Shown piece by piece: positions 10,351-20,992 of a stretch of DNA of 45,317 nt. Under the pieces are notes generated by a model. The model had not been told where the DNA came from, ran no database searches, and worked only from the letters and a program-made list of their open reading frames with translations. The stretch is from Hellea sp. (GTDB lineage: Bacteria; Pseudomonadota; Alphaproteobacteria; Caulobacterales; Maricaulaceae). The position numbers were made by a program, and so were the translations under genes. Positions within the stretch are counted from its first letter, which is position 1. The number at the start of each line of letters is the position of its first letter. The stretch spans positions 1 to 45,317 of the forward strand of contig JABGVR010000133.1 of the NCBI GenBank assembly GCA_018645985.1, in the 5' to 3' direction.

Positions 10351-11391
10351 CTACTCCCCCTTGGCCCTTTTTAAATCTAAAGCCACATCAATTATCATGT
10401 CTTCTTGCCCTCCCACCATTCGGCGTTTACCTAGTTCAACAAGAATTTCACGAGTATCCATATCATAGTTTTCTGCAGCTTTTTCTGCATGACGCAAAAA
10501 ACTCGAATATACACCAGCATAACCAAGGGATAATGTTTCTCTGTCCACCCTCACAGGCCTGTCCTGCAAAGGCCGAACCAACTCTTCTGCAGCATCCATC
10601 AGCTTATAAACATCACACCCATGTTTCCAACCTTTCTTATCTATTGCTGCAATAAAAACCTCTAAAGGAGCATTGCCTGCCCCAGCCCCCATAGCAGCAA
10701 GAGAAGCATCAACTCTTCTAGCGCCATTTTGAACAGCAACTATTGAATTTGCTACTCCCAATGAAAGATTATGATGGGCATGAACGCCGCGCTCAGTTTC
10801 AGGTTTAAGTATATCATTATAAGCTTTAAAACGATCCGCATAACCGTCCATATCCAGCGCACCCCCTGAGTCAGTCACATAAATACAAGTAGCTCCATAA
10901 TCTTCCATAAGTTTTGCCTGTTTAGCTAAATATTTTGGTTCCGCCATATGGCTCATCATTAAGAAACCAATAGTATCCATCCCTAAATTTCTAGCCATTT
11001 CAATGTGTTGTCGCGACACATCGGCTTCAGTACAATGTGTTGCAACACGAACTGAGCTAACGCCTAAATCATGAGCACGTTTAAGCTCATCAATTGTGGC
11101 AATTCCAGGTAATATTAAGGTAGTAACTGCAGCATTATTTACCACATCGCACACAGCCTCTATCCACTCCCAATCGGTGTGCGCTCCGAAACCATAATTA
11201 AAAGCTCCTCCATTGAGACCATCACCATGAGCTATCTCTATTGCATCTACGCCTGCTTCATCTAGCGCTTTTGCTATGCTACTGACTTGTTCAAGGGAAT
11301 ATTGATGACGAATAGCATGCATTCCATCACGCAAAGTAACGTCCTGTATATATATATTTTCCATCTCAGGATTATGCAAAATACCTCTCAT
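10351..11391 (-). CDS. hsaF: 4-hydroxy-2-oxovalerate aldolase
   Basis: [50 protein letters not shown]; 4-bp overlap with the aldehyde dehydrogenase gene. Confidence 0.92.
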   Translation of the reverse strand: MRGILHNPEMENIYIQDVTLRDGMHAIRHQYSLEQVSSIAKALDEAGVDAIEIAHGDGLNGGAFNYGFGAHTDWEWIEAVCDVVNNAAVTTLILPGIATIDELKRAHDLGVSSVRVATHCTEADVSRQHIEMARNLGMDTIGFLMMSHMAEPKYLAKQAKLMEDYGATCIYVTDSGGALDMDGYADRFKAYNDILKPETERGVHAHHNLSLGVANSIVAVQNGARRVDASLAAMGAGAGNAPLEVFIAAIDKKGWKHGCDVYKLMDAAEELVRPLQDRPVRVDRETLSLGYAGVYSSFLRHAEKAAENYDMDTREILVELGKRRMVGGQEDMIIDVALDLKRAKGE

Positions 11392-12326
11392 ATTTTTACC
11401 CCAAATTTCTTTCGAGCGATAGCCTCAGCAGTTCCCATTCCAGCTGATGTCATAATATCTAAATTTCCTGCATATTTTGGTAAATAATGCCCAGCACCCT
11501 CTACTTCGAGAAATATTGTTACTTTGGTTCCCTCATAGGTACCTAAACCAGGTATATGAAGCTTATTATTACCTGTATACTTTTCAAATTGAACTTCTTG
11601 CTTCAGCCTGTAGCCAGGAACATATGCCTGGACATCTTTAACCATTTTTGCAACTGATGATTTTATATCTTCCTCACTTGCACCAATTGATAGAACATAT
11701 ACCGTATCTCTCATTATCATCGGTGGTTCAGCAGGATTCAATATTATTATTGCCTTGCCCTTTTGGGCCCCACCAACAACTTCAATCCCTCGCGCAGTTG
11801 CCCGGGTGAATTCATCTATATTAGCTCTTGTGCCTGGGCCTGCTGAGCGTGACGAAACGGAAGCAACAATTTCAGCATAAGGAGTTAATTTAGAAACTCT
11901 ACTTACAGCCGCCACCATGGGTATTGTTGCTTGTCCACCACATGTAACCATATTTACATTTTCTGCATCTAAATGTGCATCCATATTCACAACAGGAACA
12001 CAAAATGGACCTAGTGCTGCCGGAGTAAGGTCAATCATTTGTTTGCCTTCTGAGGCACAGACCATAGCATGTTTAGCATGCGCATATGCGGACGTTGCGT
12101 CGAAAACTAATTTAATATTTTTCCATTCACTTAGTTTTTGGGCCCCCTCAATTCCTTCATGAGTAGTAGGAAACCCCCTCTCTCTGGCAATTGCAAGCCC
12201 CTCGGAATTTGCATCGATGCCGATAACACAAGCAACTTCTAAAATGCTAGAGCTCTCATCTATCTTAATCATCAAATCAGTACCAATATTACCAGAACCA
12301 ATTATAGCAACCTTTACCTTATCCAT
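11388..12326 (-). CDS. hsaG: acetaldehyde/propionaldehyde dehydrogenase (acylating)
   Basis: [36 protein letters not shown] (active-site Cys), [20 protein letters not shown]. Confidence 0.93.
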   Translation of the reverse strand: MDKVKVAIIGSGNIGTDLMIKIDESSSILEVACVIGIDANSEGLAIARERGFPTTHEGIEGAQKLSEWKNIKLVFDATSAYAHAKHAMVCASEGKQMIDLTPAALGPFCVPVVNMDAHLDAENVNMVTCGGQATIPMVAAVSRVSKLTPYAEIVASVSSRSAGPGTRANIDEFTRATARGIEVVGGAQKGKAIIILNPAEPPMIMRDTVYVLSIGASEEDIKSSVAKMVKDVQAYVPGYRLKQEVQFEKYTGNNKLHIPGLGTYEGTKVTIFLEVEGAGHYLPKYAGNLDIMTSAGMGTAEAIARKKFGVKI

Positions 12327-13111
12327 TAGACAAACTCTACTTCACAAGAACCTAAATTAGGGATTTCCATATGCATTTTATCACCTTTAATCACAGGCTC
12401 CAGCGGCACCAATGAGCCAGATAGTATTGTTTCACCAGCTAGAAACGGTATCCCATACTCTCCTAGAGTATTAGCTAGCCATGCAACAGCATTTTCAGGT
12501 GAACCCTGCACAGAAGATCCCATTCCTCGGCTAATAGCAATACCATTTTTTCTGACAACAACCTCGAGCGATGCCATATCAAGATCATTAGGGTTAACCT
12601 TTTTATCTCCCAAAATAAAAACACCACATGATGCGTTATCGGCTACAGTGTCCTGAATTTTTATCTTCCAATCTAAGATACGGCTATCAACAATCTCAAA
12701 GCATGGTTGAATATATTTAGTTGCAGCCAAAACATCTTTACCCGTTATACCAGGACCTTTTAAATCTGTATGTAATTTAAAAGCGATCTCAGCCTCGGCC
12801 CTAGGGGAAATAAGGCAATCAACATTAACCCGCCCATCAAGCACAGCCATTCCATCGGTTAAAAATCCAAAGTCTGGCTGGAAAACGCCCAACATATCCT
12901 GAACTGCCTTTGAAGTTACACCTATTTTTTTGCCAACTATTTTTTCATTATTTTTTACAACCCTCAGGTCTAAAAAAGCTAATGATATTTTGTATGCATC
13001 GTCTATACTAATGCCGGGATGAGTTTCTGTAATTGGGGTCAATGCCTTACCGCTCTTCAAGGCGCTGAATAAGGATGCAGCAATTTTCTTATGTTGCATA
13101 GGAGACAACAT
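12326..13111 (-). CDS. hsaE: 2-hydroxypenta-2,4-dienoate hydratase family
   Basis: [50 protein letters not shown]-like region; MhpD/HsaE family. Confidence 0.9.
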   Translation of the reverse strand: MLSPMQHKKIAASLFSALKSGKALTPITETHPGISIDDAYKISLAFLDLRVVKNNEKIVGKKIGVTSKAVQDMLGVFQPDFGFLTDGMAVLDGRVNVDCLISPRAEAEIAFKLHTDLKGPGITGKDVLAATKYIQPCFEIVDSRILDWKIKIQDTVADNASCGVFILGDKKVNPNDLDMASLEVVVRKNGIAISRGMGSSVQGSPENAVAWLANTLGEYGIPFLAGETILSGSLVPLEPVIKGDKMHMEIPNLGSCEVEFV

Positions 13112-13947
13112 TAACCAAACTTTAAAAAGTCGATTGACATAGAATTAAACATTCTTGAATGCTCGATCATAACCCAATGACCACAGGCATTTATTTCTAT
13201 AAAACGTGATTTCAGATTTGACTTTAGACATTTTTCTTTACCTTGTGGTGGCATGAATTCATCATCTGCCCCCCAAAAAGTAAGAATCGGGCAAGTCAAC
13301 TCACTCATCCTCGAACCAAGTTCAGGTGTTCGCATTGTACTAAGCACTTCTTTGGGCTGATCTTTCGCAATTATCCAACGCATGTCTATCAATTCTGGAG
13401 TAATATGCTTCGAGTCATAAGTAAAAAGCCTCATAATATCACCTTGAGTTTTTTTACTAACTCCAGCACTATTTACCTCCATCATTTTTTTAATTCCAGG
13501 CATTGACCAATATGCTGATTGCTCCTCTAGGCACCCCGGACCCATTAAAATTAATTTAGATACAAATTCGGGATTATCTAATGCAATCTGAATGGCAACA
13601 CCTCCTCCAAGTGAATTTCCAATGAAACTGCAGTTCTCCACCCCAAGCTTTTTAAGGGCATTCATCAGAGTAGTACAAAAAAAATCGAGAGTATAATCAC
13701 CCTTATCAGTAGGCTTATCAGAATATCCAAAACCAACTAAATCAGGCATAATTACCCTATAGCCAGCCTTCACAAAGGCATCTTTATTTAAGTGAAAGTT
13801 TGCCCACGCACTATTCCCTGGTCCAGAACCGTGCAAGAATACTATTGGGTGGCCGTTTCTATCTCCAAACTCTAAATAATGTATTCTTACTTGGTCAGCA
13901 TCGATATACTGACCCTCAGGGGGAGCATTCTGTCTTGTAGCCATCAA
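13111..13947 (-). CDS. hsaD: alpha/beta hydrolase, meta-cleavage product hydrolase (HsaD/BphD-like)
   Basis: FLHGSGPGNSAWANF, FIGNSLGGGVAIQIAL (nucleophile Ser), NACGHWVMIEH (catalytic His). Confidence 0.9.
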   Translation of the reverse strand: MMATRQNAPPEGQYIDADQVRIHYLEFGDRNGHPIVFLHGSGPGNSAWANFHLNKDAFVKAGYRVIMPDLVGFGYSDKPTDKGDYTLDFFCTTLMNALKKLGVENCSFIGNSLGGGVAIQIALDNPEFVSKLILMGPGCLEEQSAYWSMPGIKKMMEVNSAGVSKKTQGDIMRLFTYDSKHITPELIDMRWIIAKDQPKEVLSTMRTPELGSRMSELTCPILTFWGADDEFMPPQGKEKCLKSNLKSRFIEINACGHWVMIEHSRMFNSMSIDFLKFG

Positions 13948-15119
13948 ACAAATACATCAGTGCTATTAGCCCCTAAGTGAACAGCACCCAGATTTCTTGC
14001 ATAGCTTATTGGGTTATTGGCCACATGAGCTCGGGCTATATGTATATCATGCCATATGTCTTGAATTGGAGAGTCCCTGTAAACACTTCTTCCACCTGCA
14101 ACATCAAAAAGCATATCTACAGCCTTCATCATGCGCTCAATAACAAGACTTGCTTGGTAGCGATATTTAACCCTATCTTTCATAGGGATTTCTTTGCCCG
14201 TCTGAACGGTTCCCATCATTTCGTCAAAATTTCTGTATAAAATGGCTTCAGTTTCATCAATGAGATTAGACGCCTCCGCTACTCGTCGAGTAACATCGGG
14301 GTCACTTGCTAACCGTGTTACATCTGTGGAACTATTTTGGGCATTGTCAATAAACAACTTCAAAGCGTGTTTTGCGGCCCCTATAGCAGGGGTACATACT
14401 ACTCTCACAAACATTTGAGCCCAAGGAATTGCATACATTTGGTTGTCTTGATAATGCTTGCAATTAAATCCGTCCATCTGATGATGAGTTCTGTATTCTG
14501 GAACAAAAACAGGCTTATCGATGATAATATCGTTTGAGCCGGTTGCCTGCAATCCCATTGCAAACCAAGTATCTTTTATTGAATAGTCAGGTTTTTTAAT
14601 AAGAAATGTTCTGTAATGGATGTTTTCTTGACCCTGGTCAAAAATAAGACCCCCTAGCAGGACCCAATCACAATGACCGGAACCAGAACTCCAGCCCCAC
14701 TGACCTGACAACAAAAAGCCACCATCGGCAGTTTCAACTTTAGCGCCTGCAGGATTGTAAGAAGAACTAATGAGGGTATCTGGACCTGAAGAATAAACAT
14801 CCTCAGCGGCCTTAGGGTCCATAAGTGATAATTGGTAAGCATGCACCGCTATTATACCAGTAGCCCAAGCAGTTCCCATATCTCTTTCAGCTATATCAAC
14901 CGATGCCTTGAAGAACTCTTGCGGCGGGCGCTCTAACCCACCGTATTGCTTTGGTAAAAATGAACGGAAATAACCCGTTTTAGCTAAAGCACTTATCACT
15001 TTAGGGGGTATTTCTCTTTTATCTCTACCTTCGGCAGCACAATCAGTTATAATATCTAAAGCACTGCTCACATCTAGACACTGATCACTTTGAACTGTCT
15101 TCAACGCTGCTTGTCCCAT
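13944..15119 (-). CDS. hsaA: flavin-dependent monooxygenase with acyl-CoA dehydrogenase fold, HsaA-like
   Basis: SALAKTGYFRSFLPKQYGGLERPPQEFFKASVDIAERDMGTAWATGIIAVHAYQ; DVAGGRSVYRDSPIQDIWHDIHIARAHV. Confidence 0.86.
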   Translation of the reverse strand: MGQAALKTVQSDQCLDVSSALDIITDCAAEGRDKREIPPKVISALAKTGYFRSFLPKQYGGLERPPQEFFKASVDIAERDMGTAWATGIIAVHAYQLSLMDPKAAEDVYSSGPDTLISSSYNPAGAKVETADGGFLLSGQWGWSSGSGHCDWVLLGGLIFDQGQENIHYRTFLIKKPDYSIKDTWFAMGLQATGSNDIIIDKPVFVPEYRTHHQMDGFNCKHYQDNQMYAIPWAQMFVRVVCTPAIGAAKHALKLFIDNAQNSSTDVTRLASDPDVTRRVAEASNLIDETEAILYRNFDEMMGTVQTGKEIPMKDRVKYRYQASLVIERMMKAVDMLFDVAGGRSVYRDSPIQDIWHDIHIARAHVANNPISYARNLGAVHLGANSTDVFV

Positions 15120-15143
15120 AATAAACTCCTAGTTAACTACGTA

Positions 15144-15158
15144 AGTCTATCATAGACT
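15144..15158. repeat. perfect 15-bp inverted repeat AGTCTAT-C-ATAGACT upstream of hsaA
   Basis: Read directly; 7-bp arms, 1-nt centre; overlaps the first base of the C-hexamer of site 1. Confidence 0.8.
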
Positions 15159-15226
15159 GCGCATTTTTCAATGGTAATAAATACGCAAAATGAAGTTTTT
15201 ATATAAAATTTTGCCTCATTTGCGTA
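15158..15226 (-). promoter_or_regulatory. tripartite TACGCA element, site 1 (mirrored, C-hexamer toward hsaA)
   Basis: TGCGCA 15158-15163, TACGCA 15182-15187, TGCGTA 15221-15226; start-to-start offsets 24 and 39. Confidence 0.85.
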
Positions 15227-15242
15227 AGAATATGTCCTGAAA

Positions 15243-16757
15243 TTACGTTTTTAACAAAAACTTCATCACTTTACCTGATGCATTTCTGGGCAAATGTTCA
15301 TGAAAACTTATACTTCTTGGTACTTTGTAATTAGCCATATTTTTACGGCACCATTGAATTAATATGTCCTCACTAATTGGCTTCTTTGTGACAACGTGTG
15401 CATGGGTAACCTCCCCAAGCCTATCATTATGCATGCCAACAACAGCAGCCTCAAAAATATCCTTGTGTTTTTGAAGCGCTTTCTCAACTTCAGCCGGATA
15501 AACATTGAAACCTCCTACAATCACCATATCTTTTTTACGGTCTGTGATTCGTAAATACCCATTTTTATCAAGAGTTCCTATATCACCAGTCTTCAACCAG
15601 CCATTATCATCTATTACCTCAGCAGTAGCTTGCGGCATATCAAGATATCCCTTCATAACATTAAAGCCCCTGACACAGATTTCACCAGAATCTCCGCGTT
15701 GAACTATATCGCCTCTATCATTTACCAATTTAACTTCAGTGCCAGGCAATGGCCTGCCGCATGTTGTTGCTATTGTTTCAAAATCGTCACCTTTTTTGCA
15801 TAATGATACAACTCCCGTAGACTCTGTTAAGCCATAAGCAGAAAAAACATCATTGATGCCTAATTTAAAATGCATGTCGCCTATAAGGTCGACGGGTATT
15901 GTCGTTGCTCCTGTTGTAGCAACTCTCAAGCTGGAAATGTCATATTTTGATAAACCAGGGTAATCGAGAAGACTTCGAAAAACAGTGGGAGCGCCTGGCA
16001 TCACAGTTATCTTTGATTTTTGAATAATTCTTAGGACATCCTCAACCTTAAATACAGCTAAAGGGAAAATTGCAGCGCCCCTTATCAAGCAAGATAACCA
16101 TCCAGCCTTGTAGCCAAAACTATGAAAAAAAGGATTTACTATTAGGTACTTATCGTTTTTATTTAGGCCAATAGCATCGGTAAAACTTTCAAAAACTTTT
16201 ATATTTTGTGCGTGAGTTGTCATTGCACCCTTAGGAGTGCCCGTAGTACCGGAAGTAAAAATAATATCCGATATATCTTCTTCATTGCCCTCTTCATTCT
16301 CAAGAGGCTTTACATCACTGTTCAAAAAATCATCAAACTTTTTATGACCGCTACCATCGCGAATTGTTATTATATGCTCCAGATTAGATAAATTATCTTT
16401 GTTAATTAGTTCAGAGTAATTGTGACCTAAAAAATCCCTTACAGTTAATAAAATTTTACAATTTGAACGTTTTAAAATTTCCTCAGCTTCAGTACCTTTA
16501 TATCGAGTATTGAGGGTTACCAAAACTGCACCTACAGCTTGGCCAGCAAGAGCACTAATAATCCATTCTGCACAATTTGGTGCCCATATCGCAAATTTAT
16601 CTCCCCGTGAAAGTCCCATTTCACTCAAAACAGCTGCTGCCTTTCTAACTTTTTCCGCTAGTTCAGCATAAGAAAGGCGCCACCCTAAATCTTCTATTGC
16701 TAATGCATTCGGCTGTTTGATAGCTTGTGCAAATAAAATTCCGGGTATAGTACTCAT
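15243..16757 (-). CDS. fadD3: acyl-CoA synthetase, FadD3-like (HIP-CoA ligase)
   Basis: IIFTSGTTGTPKGAMTTH, YGLTESTG, ITDRKKDMVIVGGFNVYPAEVE; LNTRYKGTEAEEIL resembles FadD3 as recalled. Start moved from 16778 to ATG at 16757 (MSTIPGILF). Confidence 0.82.
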   Translation of the reverse strand: MSTIPGILFAQAIKQPNALAIEDLGWRLSYAELAEKVRKAAAVLSEMGLSRGDKFAIWAPNCAEWIISALAGQAVGAVLVTLNTRYKGTEAEEILKRSNCKILLTVRDFLGHNYSELINKDNLSNLEHIITIRDGSGHKKFDDFLNSDVKPLENEEGNEEDISDIIFTSGTTGTPKGAMTTHAQNIKVFESFTDAIGLNKNDKYLIVNPFFHSFGYKAGWLSCLIRGAAIFPLAVFKVEDVLRIIQKSKITVMPGAPTVFRSLLDYPGLSKYDISSLRVATTGATTIPVDLIGDMHFKLGINDVFSAYGLTESTGVVSLCKKGDDFETIATTCGRPLPGTEVKLVNDRGDIVQRGDSGEICVRGFNVMKGYLDMPQATAEVIDDNGWLKTGDIGTLDKNGYLRITDRKKDMVIVGGFNVYPAEVEKALQKHKDIFEAAVVGMHNDRLGEVTHAHVVTKKPISEDILIQWCRKNMANYKVPRSISFHEHLPRNASGKVMKFLLKT

Positions 16758-16771
16758 ATTATACTCTTTTC

Positions 16772-16840
16772 TACGCAATTACAGAGTTTTACTATACAAA
16801 CCAATGATTTTGCGCAACATAAGACACAAAATATTACGCA
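16772..16840 (+). promoter_or_regulatory. tripartite TACGCA element, site 2 (fadD3-like / SDR divergent promoter)
   Basis: TACGCA 16772-16777, TGCGCA 16811-16816, TACGCA 16835-16840; offsets 39 and 24. Confidence 0.87.
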
Positions 16841-16848
16841 GGCATAAT

Positions 16849-17604
16849 ATGAGCTTCAAAAATAAAACTATTATTATTACAGGTGGTTCAAGAGGTATAG
16901 GTAGAGGAATTTCACAAAGTTTCTCCGAATTAGGCGCAAATATTATAATTTGCGGAAGAAAAGCCCCTAAAAAGTCAGCAAAAAATATCTTCTTTATCGA
17001 GCTAGATATCAGAAATAATGGAGCTGCAGAGAAACTCATAAATTTTGCACTCGATAAAACTGGAAAAATAGATTGTCTAATTAATAATGCTGGCGGAGGA
17101 CCTCCAGTTGAAAGTCACAAAGCTAGCCCAAATTTGACAGAAAAAATAGTCGCGTTAAACTTGCTAGCGCCTATAAATATTTCGCAGGCTGCATACGAAT
17201 CATTAAAAATAACTAATGGTTCAATTATCAATATCTCATCGGTTTCTGCTACTAGAAGCTCTCCGGGGTCTGTCGCGTACGGTGCATCCAAAGCAGGGCT
17301 CATAAATGTTACCACATCATTAGCAATGGAATGGGCTCCTTCGATAAGAGTAAATGCTATTATAGCAGGCTTGATAAAAACAGAGGCCAGTTCTGACCAT
17401 TATGGCGGTGAGAAAGGAATGCAATATCTTGCAGATAATCTACCTATGAAAAGAATGGGTACACCTTACGACATTGCTAAAGCTTGTATTTTTCTGGCAG
17501 ACTCAAATAATAGTTATATTTCCGGCGCATGCCTCGAAGTTTTTGGGGGAGGTGAACCACCTAGTTTTTTGAAAATAGCTAAAGAGGCTAACAAATTAAA
17601 ATGA
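16849..17604 (+). CDS. SDR family oxidoreductase
   Basis: ATG at 16849 (MSFKNKTIIITGGSRGIGRG); INNAGG, YGASKAGL; earlier in-frame start at 16717 would run through the regulatory element. Confidence 0.88.
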   Translation: MSFKNKTIIITGGSRGIGRGISQSFSELGANIIICGRKAPKKSAKNIFFIELDIRNNGAAEKLINFALDKTGKIDCLINNAGGGPPVESHKASPNLTEKIVALNLLAPINISQAAYESLKITNGSIINISSVSATRSSPGSVAYGASKAGLINVTTSLAMEWAPSIRVNAIIAGLIKTEASSDHYGGEKGMQYLADNLPMKRMGTPYDIAKACIFLADSNNSYISGACLEVFGGGEPPSFLKIAKEANKLK

Positions 17605-18083
17605 AGCTAGCCAATCGTATTACTAATATGGAAGCAGAACTTTCCATTCGAAACACAATAGCAAGATATGGTTTAGCTGTAGATTCCGGAGATATAGAAA
17701 CAGCGGTAAATTGCCATACCAAAAATGCCATCTACAAAATAGCAAATCCTAATGCGGGTCGGGGATCAGAAACTCAGGACCTAGAACTTCATGGCCACGA
17801 AGCAATTACGAAAATGCTAAATTCAGAAATACACCAGTCTTTGTTGCCTAGCTGCGCCCATACAGTTGGTCCTCTTGTTGTTAAAATAAAAGGAAACACA
17901 GCAGTTTCATTAGGTTACTCTCGAGTCTATCATGATAGTCAATTAATGCGGTTAGCAGTGAACAAATGGACTATGAAAGAAATTAATGGACAATGGAAAA
18001 TTGACAGCAGAGAAAGTTATATTGTTGGAGATGAAAAGGCTCAGTCACTAATAATAAAAGGCTTACATGATACAGAACTTTAA
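17601..18083 (+). CDS. NTF2/SnoaL-like protein (cone-fold, ketosteroid-isomerase superfamily)
   Basis: EAELSIRNTIARYGLAVDSGDIETAVNCHTKNAIYKI...LHGHEAITKML, W..K.INGQWKI pattern. Confidence 0.75.
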   Translation: MKLANRITNMEAELSIRNTIARYGLAVDSGDIETAVNCHTKNAIYKIANPNAGRGSETQDLELHGHEAITKMLNSEIHQSLLPSCAHTVGPLVVKIKGNTAVSLGYSRVYHDSQLMRLAVNKWTMKEINGQWKIDSRESYIVGDEKAQSLIIKGLHDTEL

Positions 18084-19275
18084 AGGCTGGCACGTACTGG
18101 GTGCGAGCTTTACGACAGCGATGCTGATGGCTGGAGCAACCTTTTACTCCTTCCAACACTTTGTTACTCCTATTGAGTCAGAATTCAGCTTGTCAAGGGA
18201 TCAAGTCAATCTTGGGATGATAGCTTTTTTATTAAGTTCAGCCATCTGGGCTGCGATTGTAGGAAAGTCAATAACAAGGATAAATCCAAAATTATTAGCA
18301 CTGCTGGGAATAACATCGTTTGCTATCGGTTTCTTGGGTTTATCAGTTTCACAGAGTCCAAAACAAATGATACTTATTATATCTCTTCCTGTAGGATTTG
18401 GATTCACCGCATGTGGTCCATTCATTGCCAATACCTTGACCACTAATTGGTTTTACAAAAAACGCGGTCGTGCGCTAGGTATTGCAGCCGTTGCAACTTC
18501 AGCCGGTGGGTTTCTAATACAGCCAATATTTAGCTATTTAATTCATAGCTTTGGCTGGAGATTAGCCCTTGTCTATATGGGCGTAAGCATATCATTAATT
18601 TCAGTCATTTTGATTTCACGTTACTTTATATCAACGCCTGAAGTAGTTGGACAGTTTCCTGACGGAATAAATCAAGTGGTTAAACAAAAAGTAGTAGCTA
18701 AGGAGCCATCAATGATACTCAAAAACAGAGATTTTTGGGTTATTTCACTTGCTTGCGGCTTACTTCTAGCTAGCGACCAAGCGTTACTTGTGTCTCTCAA
18801 ACCATTTGGTGAGAGCTTAGGTTTTACTAACACTCAGGCCACATTAATTCCAACCGTGGTGGCCGGTTCTGCAATAATTGGAAAACTTTTAATAGGGTGG
18901 CTTATTGAACGCATTGATAAACGTTTAGTTTTTGCGCTAGTTTGCCTCTCAAATATTTCTTTTCTCATTGCCGCGATATTTGTTACCAGCTTTTCTACTC
19001 TTATTACTGTTTCAGCTATAGTAGGCATGGCTATAGGTGGTATATATCCCGTCTGGACTGGCATTACCGCAGATACTTTTGGAAGGGTCTATTTTGCACC
19101 TGCTATAGGGATGATGAATATTTTTACTGTTTTATTAGCAGTTATAGCTGTTGGGTTTGTTGGGAATTCATTTGCCAAGCATCAAAACTACGATGAAGCT
19201 TTTACTATACTTATCCCCGTAGCTGTTCTTGCTGCAGTGGTAATGTCTTTTGTAAGAATTAATAAGGAAATATAA
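18067..19275 (+). CDS. MFS transporter (monocarboxylate-porter-like)
   Basis: About 12 hydrophobic segments; ESEFSLSRDQVNLG, NWFYKKRGRALGIA. Confidence 0.85.
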   Translation: MIQNFKGWHVLGASFTTAMLMAGATFYSFQHFVTPIESEFSLSRDQVNLGMIAFLLSSAIWAAIVGKSITRINPKLLALLGITSFAIGFLGLSVSQSPKQMILIISLPVGFGFTACGPFIANTLTTNWFYKKRGRALGIAAVATSAGGFLIQPIFSYLIHSFGWRLALVYMGVSISLISVILISRYFISTPEVVGQFPDGINQVVKQKVVAKEPSMILKNRDFWVISLACGLLLASDQALLVSLKPFGESLGFTNTQATLIPTVVAGSAIIGKLLIGWLIERIDKRLVFALVCLSNISFLIAAIFVTSFSTLITVSAIVGMAIGGIYPVWTGITADTFGRVYFAPAIGMMNIFTVLLAVIAVGFVGNSFAKHQNYDEAFTILIPVAVLAAVVMSFVRINKEI

Positions 19276-20102
19276 TGAATAATAATATACTCACGGAATA
19301 TTCAGATAAAATTCTTACAATAACACTTAACCGTCCCGAAAAGTTAAATGCATTATCACCCAATTTACTACAAGAACTAAAAGCTGAATTAGACGAGGCT
19401 TCCACAAATGATGCAATATCAGTCGTTATTATTAAATCGACTGGAAGAGCTTTTTGCGTTGGTTATGACCTTAATGAAGAAAACTGGATTACTTCACAAT
19501 ATCCAGCAAATTATCCAAAAGGAATAGACATTGAGCTTGATAAAAAAGATATAATGGCATTACTTGATTATTGGATAGAAGTTTGGAAATTTCCAAAACC
19601 TATCATTTGTCAAGTTCAGGGTGCTTGTTTATCAGGAGCGGGTGAATTGTTGGCAGTATCAGATATTGTTATAGCAAGTAAAAAAGCGACTTTTGGACAT
19701 CCCGCAGGTCGTGACTTAGGAATTCCTCCAACTGTATTCTTTTGGCCGTTAACGATAGGCATGCGAAAAACTAAAGAAATGCTTTATACTGCAAAAAGTA
19801 TGGATGCGGATGAAGCTGAGAAACTTGGTCTTATAAATCAAGCTGTAAACCCAGATAATCTTGAAAGTAAAACTAGAAATCTTGCTTTAAACATAGCTAA
19901 AACACCCGTTAATCATTTAATGATACTAAAAAAAGCAACTAATAATTTTTATGATAATATGAATTTAGAGAAGTCAGTGCGTCAGGCATCTGACCTAGAT
20001 GCTGAATTTCATCAAAGCCCCACATTTTTATCATTTTTTAGACTTGTTAGCACAAAAGGAATGAAAGCTGCATTGGCAGAAAGGGCAAGGCTTTTTAATT
20101 AA
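19275..20102 (+). CDS. enoyl-CoA hydratase/isomerase family protein
   Basis: LNRPEKLNALSPNLL, GRAFCVGYDL, QGACLSGAGELLAVSDIVIASKKATFGHPAGRDLG. Confidence 0.9.
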   Translation: MNNNILTEYSDKILTITLNRPEKLNALSPNLLQELKAELDEASTNDAISVVIIKSTGRAFCVGYDLNEENWITSQYPANYPKGIDIELDKKDIMALLDYWIEVWKFPKPIICQVQGACLSGAGELLAVSDIVIASKKATFGHPAGRDLGIPPTVFFWPLTIGMRKTKEMLYTAKSMDADEAEKLGLINQAVNPDNLESKTRNLALNIAKTPVNHLMILKKATNNFYDNMNLEKSVRQASDLDAEFHQSPTFLSFFRLVSTKGMKAALAERARLFN

Positions 20103-20992
20103 ATTGTTGCTGATAAAATGGAGGTGGCCCTATCCGGCATATCAAAAAAAGTTTTATCTCCATCTAAGTAGTTATGTACTAGCCATTTTGCAGATAAGAA
20201 ATCTACATTTGAAAATCCTGATTCTTGTAAAATATTTTCAAGATCATGTTCATAGTATTTGCTTTTCACTGGCTCGCCCATATCAGTCACAACCTTTTGT
20301 AGATAATCGACAGATTTTTCTGATATCCCCCCTTCAAGTACGTAGCTAGGACTTATAAAGTCCATTATCAATTCACTGCCTAGTGGATAGCGGCCAAGTA
20401 CTTTTAGTGTTGCTCTTACAGCCTGGTCGGTTAAGTACATTTGCACTCCAAGCCAAGAAAAAAAAGTAATTCGATCAGTCCTAATATTACCCGCATTAAA
20501 AGCCTCAGATAAAGTCTGTTTTTCAAAATCGAATGCTACAAATTTTAAATTCTCAGGGATTTTAATGTTAGCTTGCTCGAGCTTTTGACGCTTCCAAATT
20601 TGGGTTGAAGGATGATCAACTTCAAAAACCTGAAGCCCCTTGGTCAGATCAAGCCTTCTATAAGCTGTGCTATCAAGTCCTGCGCCTAAAATAACTAATT
20701 GCTTTATATTTCTTTTTTGAGCAAGGAGCAGTTTTTCTTCGACCACTCTACTCCTCATGCAAACAGCGCAATCGATTCTATGCATGAAAATATTTGCAGT
20801 TTCAAAGTCACTTAACCCCTCAAATGTCTTGATTAAATTATCAATAAAGACCTTTGCCTCAGCAGAAGAGACTCCTGCTAAATCAAGAGCTAAGTTATCA
20901 TTAAGAATTTTAGGTTCGGCCGCGCAAGCATTATGGTAGCCTCTCTGCAAAGCAGTCATAAATGCAGTTCGGCTTGGACTTCCCTCAATCAT
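20099..20992 (-). CDS. SAM-dependent methyltransferase (LCM/PPM1-like family)
   Basis: KQLVILGAGLDSTAYRRLDL, FEVDHPSTQIWKRQKL, FFSWLGVQMYLTDQAV. Confidence 0.8.
   Translation of the reverse strand: MIEGSPSRTAFMTALQRGYHNACAAEPKILNDNLALDLAGVSSAEAKVFIDNLIKTFEGLSDFETANIFMHRIDCAVCMRSRVVEEKLLLAQKRNIKQLVILGAGLDSTAYRRLDLTKGLQVFEVDHPSTQIWKRQKLEQANIKIPENLKFVAFDFEKQTLSEAFNAGNIRTDRITFFSWLGVQMYLTDQAVRATLKVLGRYPLGSELIMDFISPSYVLEGGISEKSVDYLQKVVTDMGEPVKSKYYEHDLENILQESGFSNVDFLSAKWLVHNYLDGDKTFFDMPDRATSILSATI

Noticed and set aside
18942-19196. 84-aa plus-strand ORF inside the MFS gene
   Set aside because: Out-of-frame reading of the transporter; Cys/Tyr-rich composition is an artefact of the frame.
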